Shown here: positions 63,746 through 64,000 of the stretch, piece by piece
Layout of the letters: the number at the start of each line of letters is the position of its first letter
Position numbering within the stretch: position 1 is the first letter of the stretch
DNA from: Euglena gracilis
Lineage: Eukaryota; Euglenida; Euglenophyceae; Euglenales
DNA length: 64,000 nucleotides
Reading direction: 5' to 3'
Assembly: GCA_039621445.1 (NCBI GenBank)
Contig: CP154957.1
Coordinates: 28,778,798-28,842,797, forward strand
Program-made: the position numbers and the translations under genes
The notes under the pieces: generated by a model
What the model saw: the letters and a program-made list of their open reading frames with translations, nothing else
Database searches by the model: none
Told to the model about the DNA's origin: nothing

Positions 63746-64000
63746 TTGGTCAAATGAAGCCTGTCTAAAAGCTTTCCTCTGCTCTCATGTCTCCCAGCTG
63801 TGGACCAAGCAAAATTACTTTCAGGCATTGACTGGAATAGAACCAAATCATGCTCCTCCAAATGATGCGCCGTTTTTGGGTGGCAGGCGGTTTTCCGCCT
63901 GCCACCCATCACGTTCTCCAGTGTCACGGAAAAGAACCGCCCACAAAGAGGGTCGTCCAGCCTGAGGGCAATGTTGGTCATGAGATCTTTGGCCACAAAC
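63746..64000. other. No gene recognised
   Basis: Short flank to the window end; a ggtggcaggcgg/ccgcctgccacc palindrome lies at 63879-63906. No exon supported. Confidence 0.35.

Noticed and set aside
43815-64000. Other repeat-poor open frames on both strands as genes
   Set aside because: Apart from the kelch exons none has third-position GC bias, homology or usable boundaries.

Overview
This window looks like nuclear DNA of a eukaryotic protist. Coding segments are short, GC-rich (third positions almost all G or C), all on the + strand, and scattered as exons through long introns. The introns are full of terminal-inverted-repeat (TIR) elements, paired C-run/G-run blocks, microsatellites and minisatellites. 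I see no bacterial operon, no tRNA or rRNA gene and no CRISPR array.

The main gene runs from about 35200 to 61538 (+). It is a kelch-repeat protein of the KLHDC4/KEL3 family in about 20 exons, with the family's lysine-rich N-terminus, six kelch-type repeats, a DUF4110-like C-terminal segment and an acidic tail. I rebuilt the exon joins by comparison with remembered family members. At least ten joins do not use GT-AG. They obey one geometric rule: exon | 3 nt | CAG-type stem arm ... complementary CTG-type arm | 5 nt | exon, with perfect or near-perfect stems of 6 to 13 bp. Other introns of the same gene are ordinary GT-AG. Such mixed conventional and nonconventional introns are best known from euglenids, so a euglenozoan source is my leading inference. 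A dinoflagellate with introner elements (Amoebophrya-like) is the main alternative.

The 3 nt plus 5 nt overhang equals 8 nt, the target-site duplication of several complete TIR elements here (8803-10021, 13192-14167, 31614-31867, 32174-32576, 55122-55498). The copy at 8803-10021 splits a membrane-protein exon. Removing it with the same 3+5 rule restores the reading frame. The window therefore appears to catch transposable elements becoming nonconventional introns.

Layout: 1-7.8 kb repeats with no gene seen; 7.8-12.1 kb exons of a multi-pass membrane protein ending at 12112; 12.1-19.2 kb repeats; 19.2-20.7 kb the last exons of a second membrane protein, ending at 20689; 20.7-31.6 kb repeats with weak exon candidates; 31.6-32.6 kb a GC-rich candidate coding stretch hit by two elements; 35.2-61.5 kb the kelch gene, with a 2-kb hAT-type transposon in intron 7; 62.0-63.5 kb a 512-bp tandem triplication.
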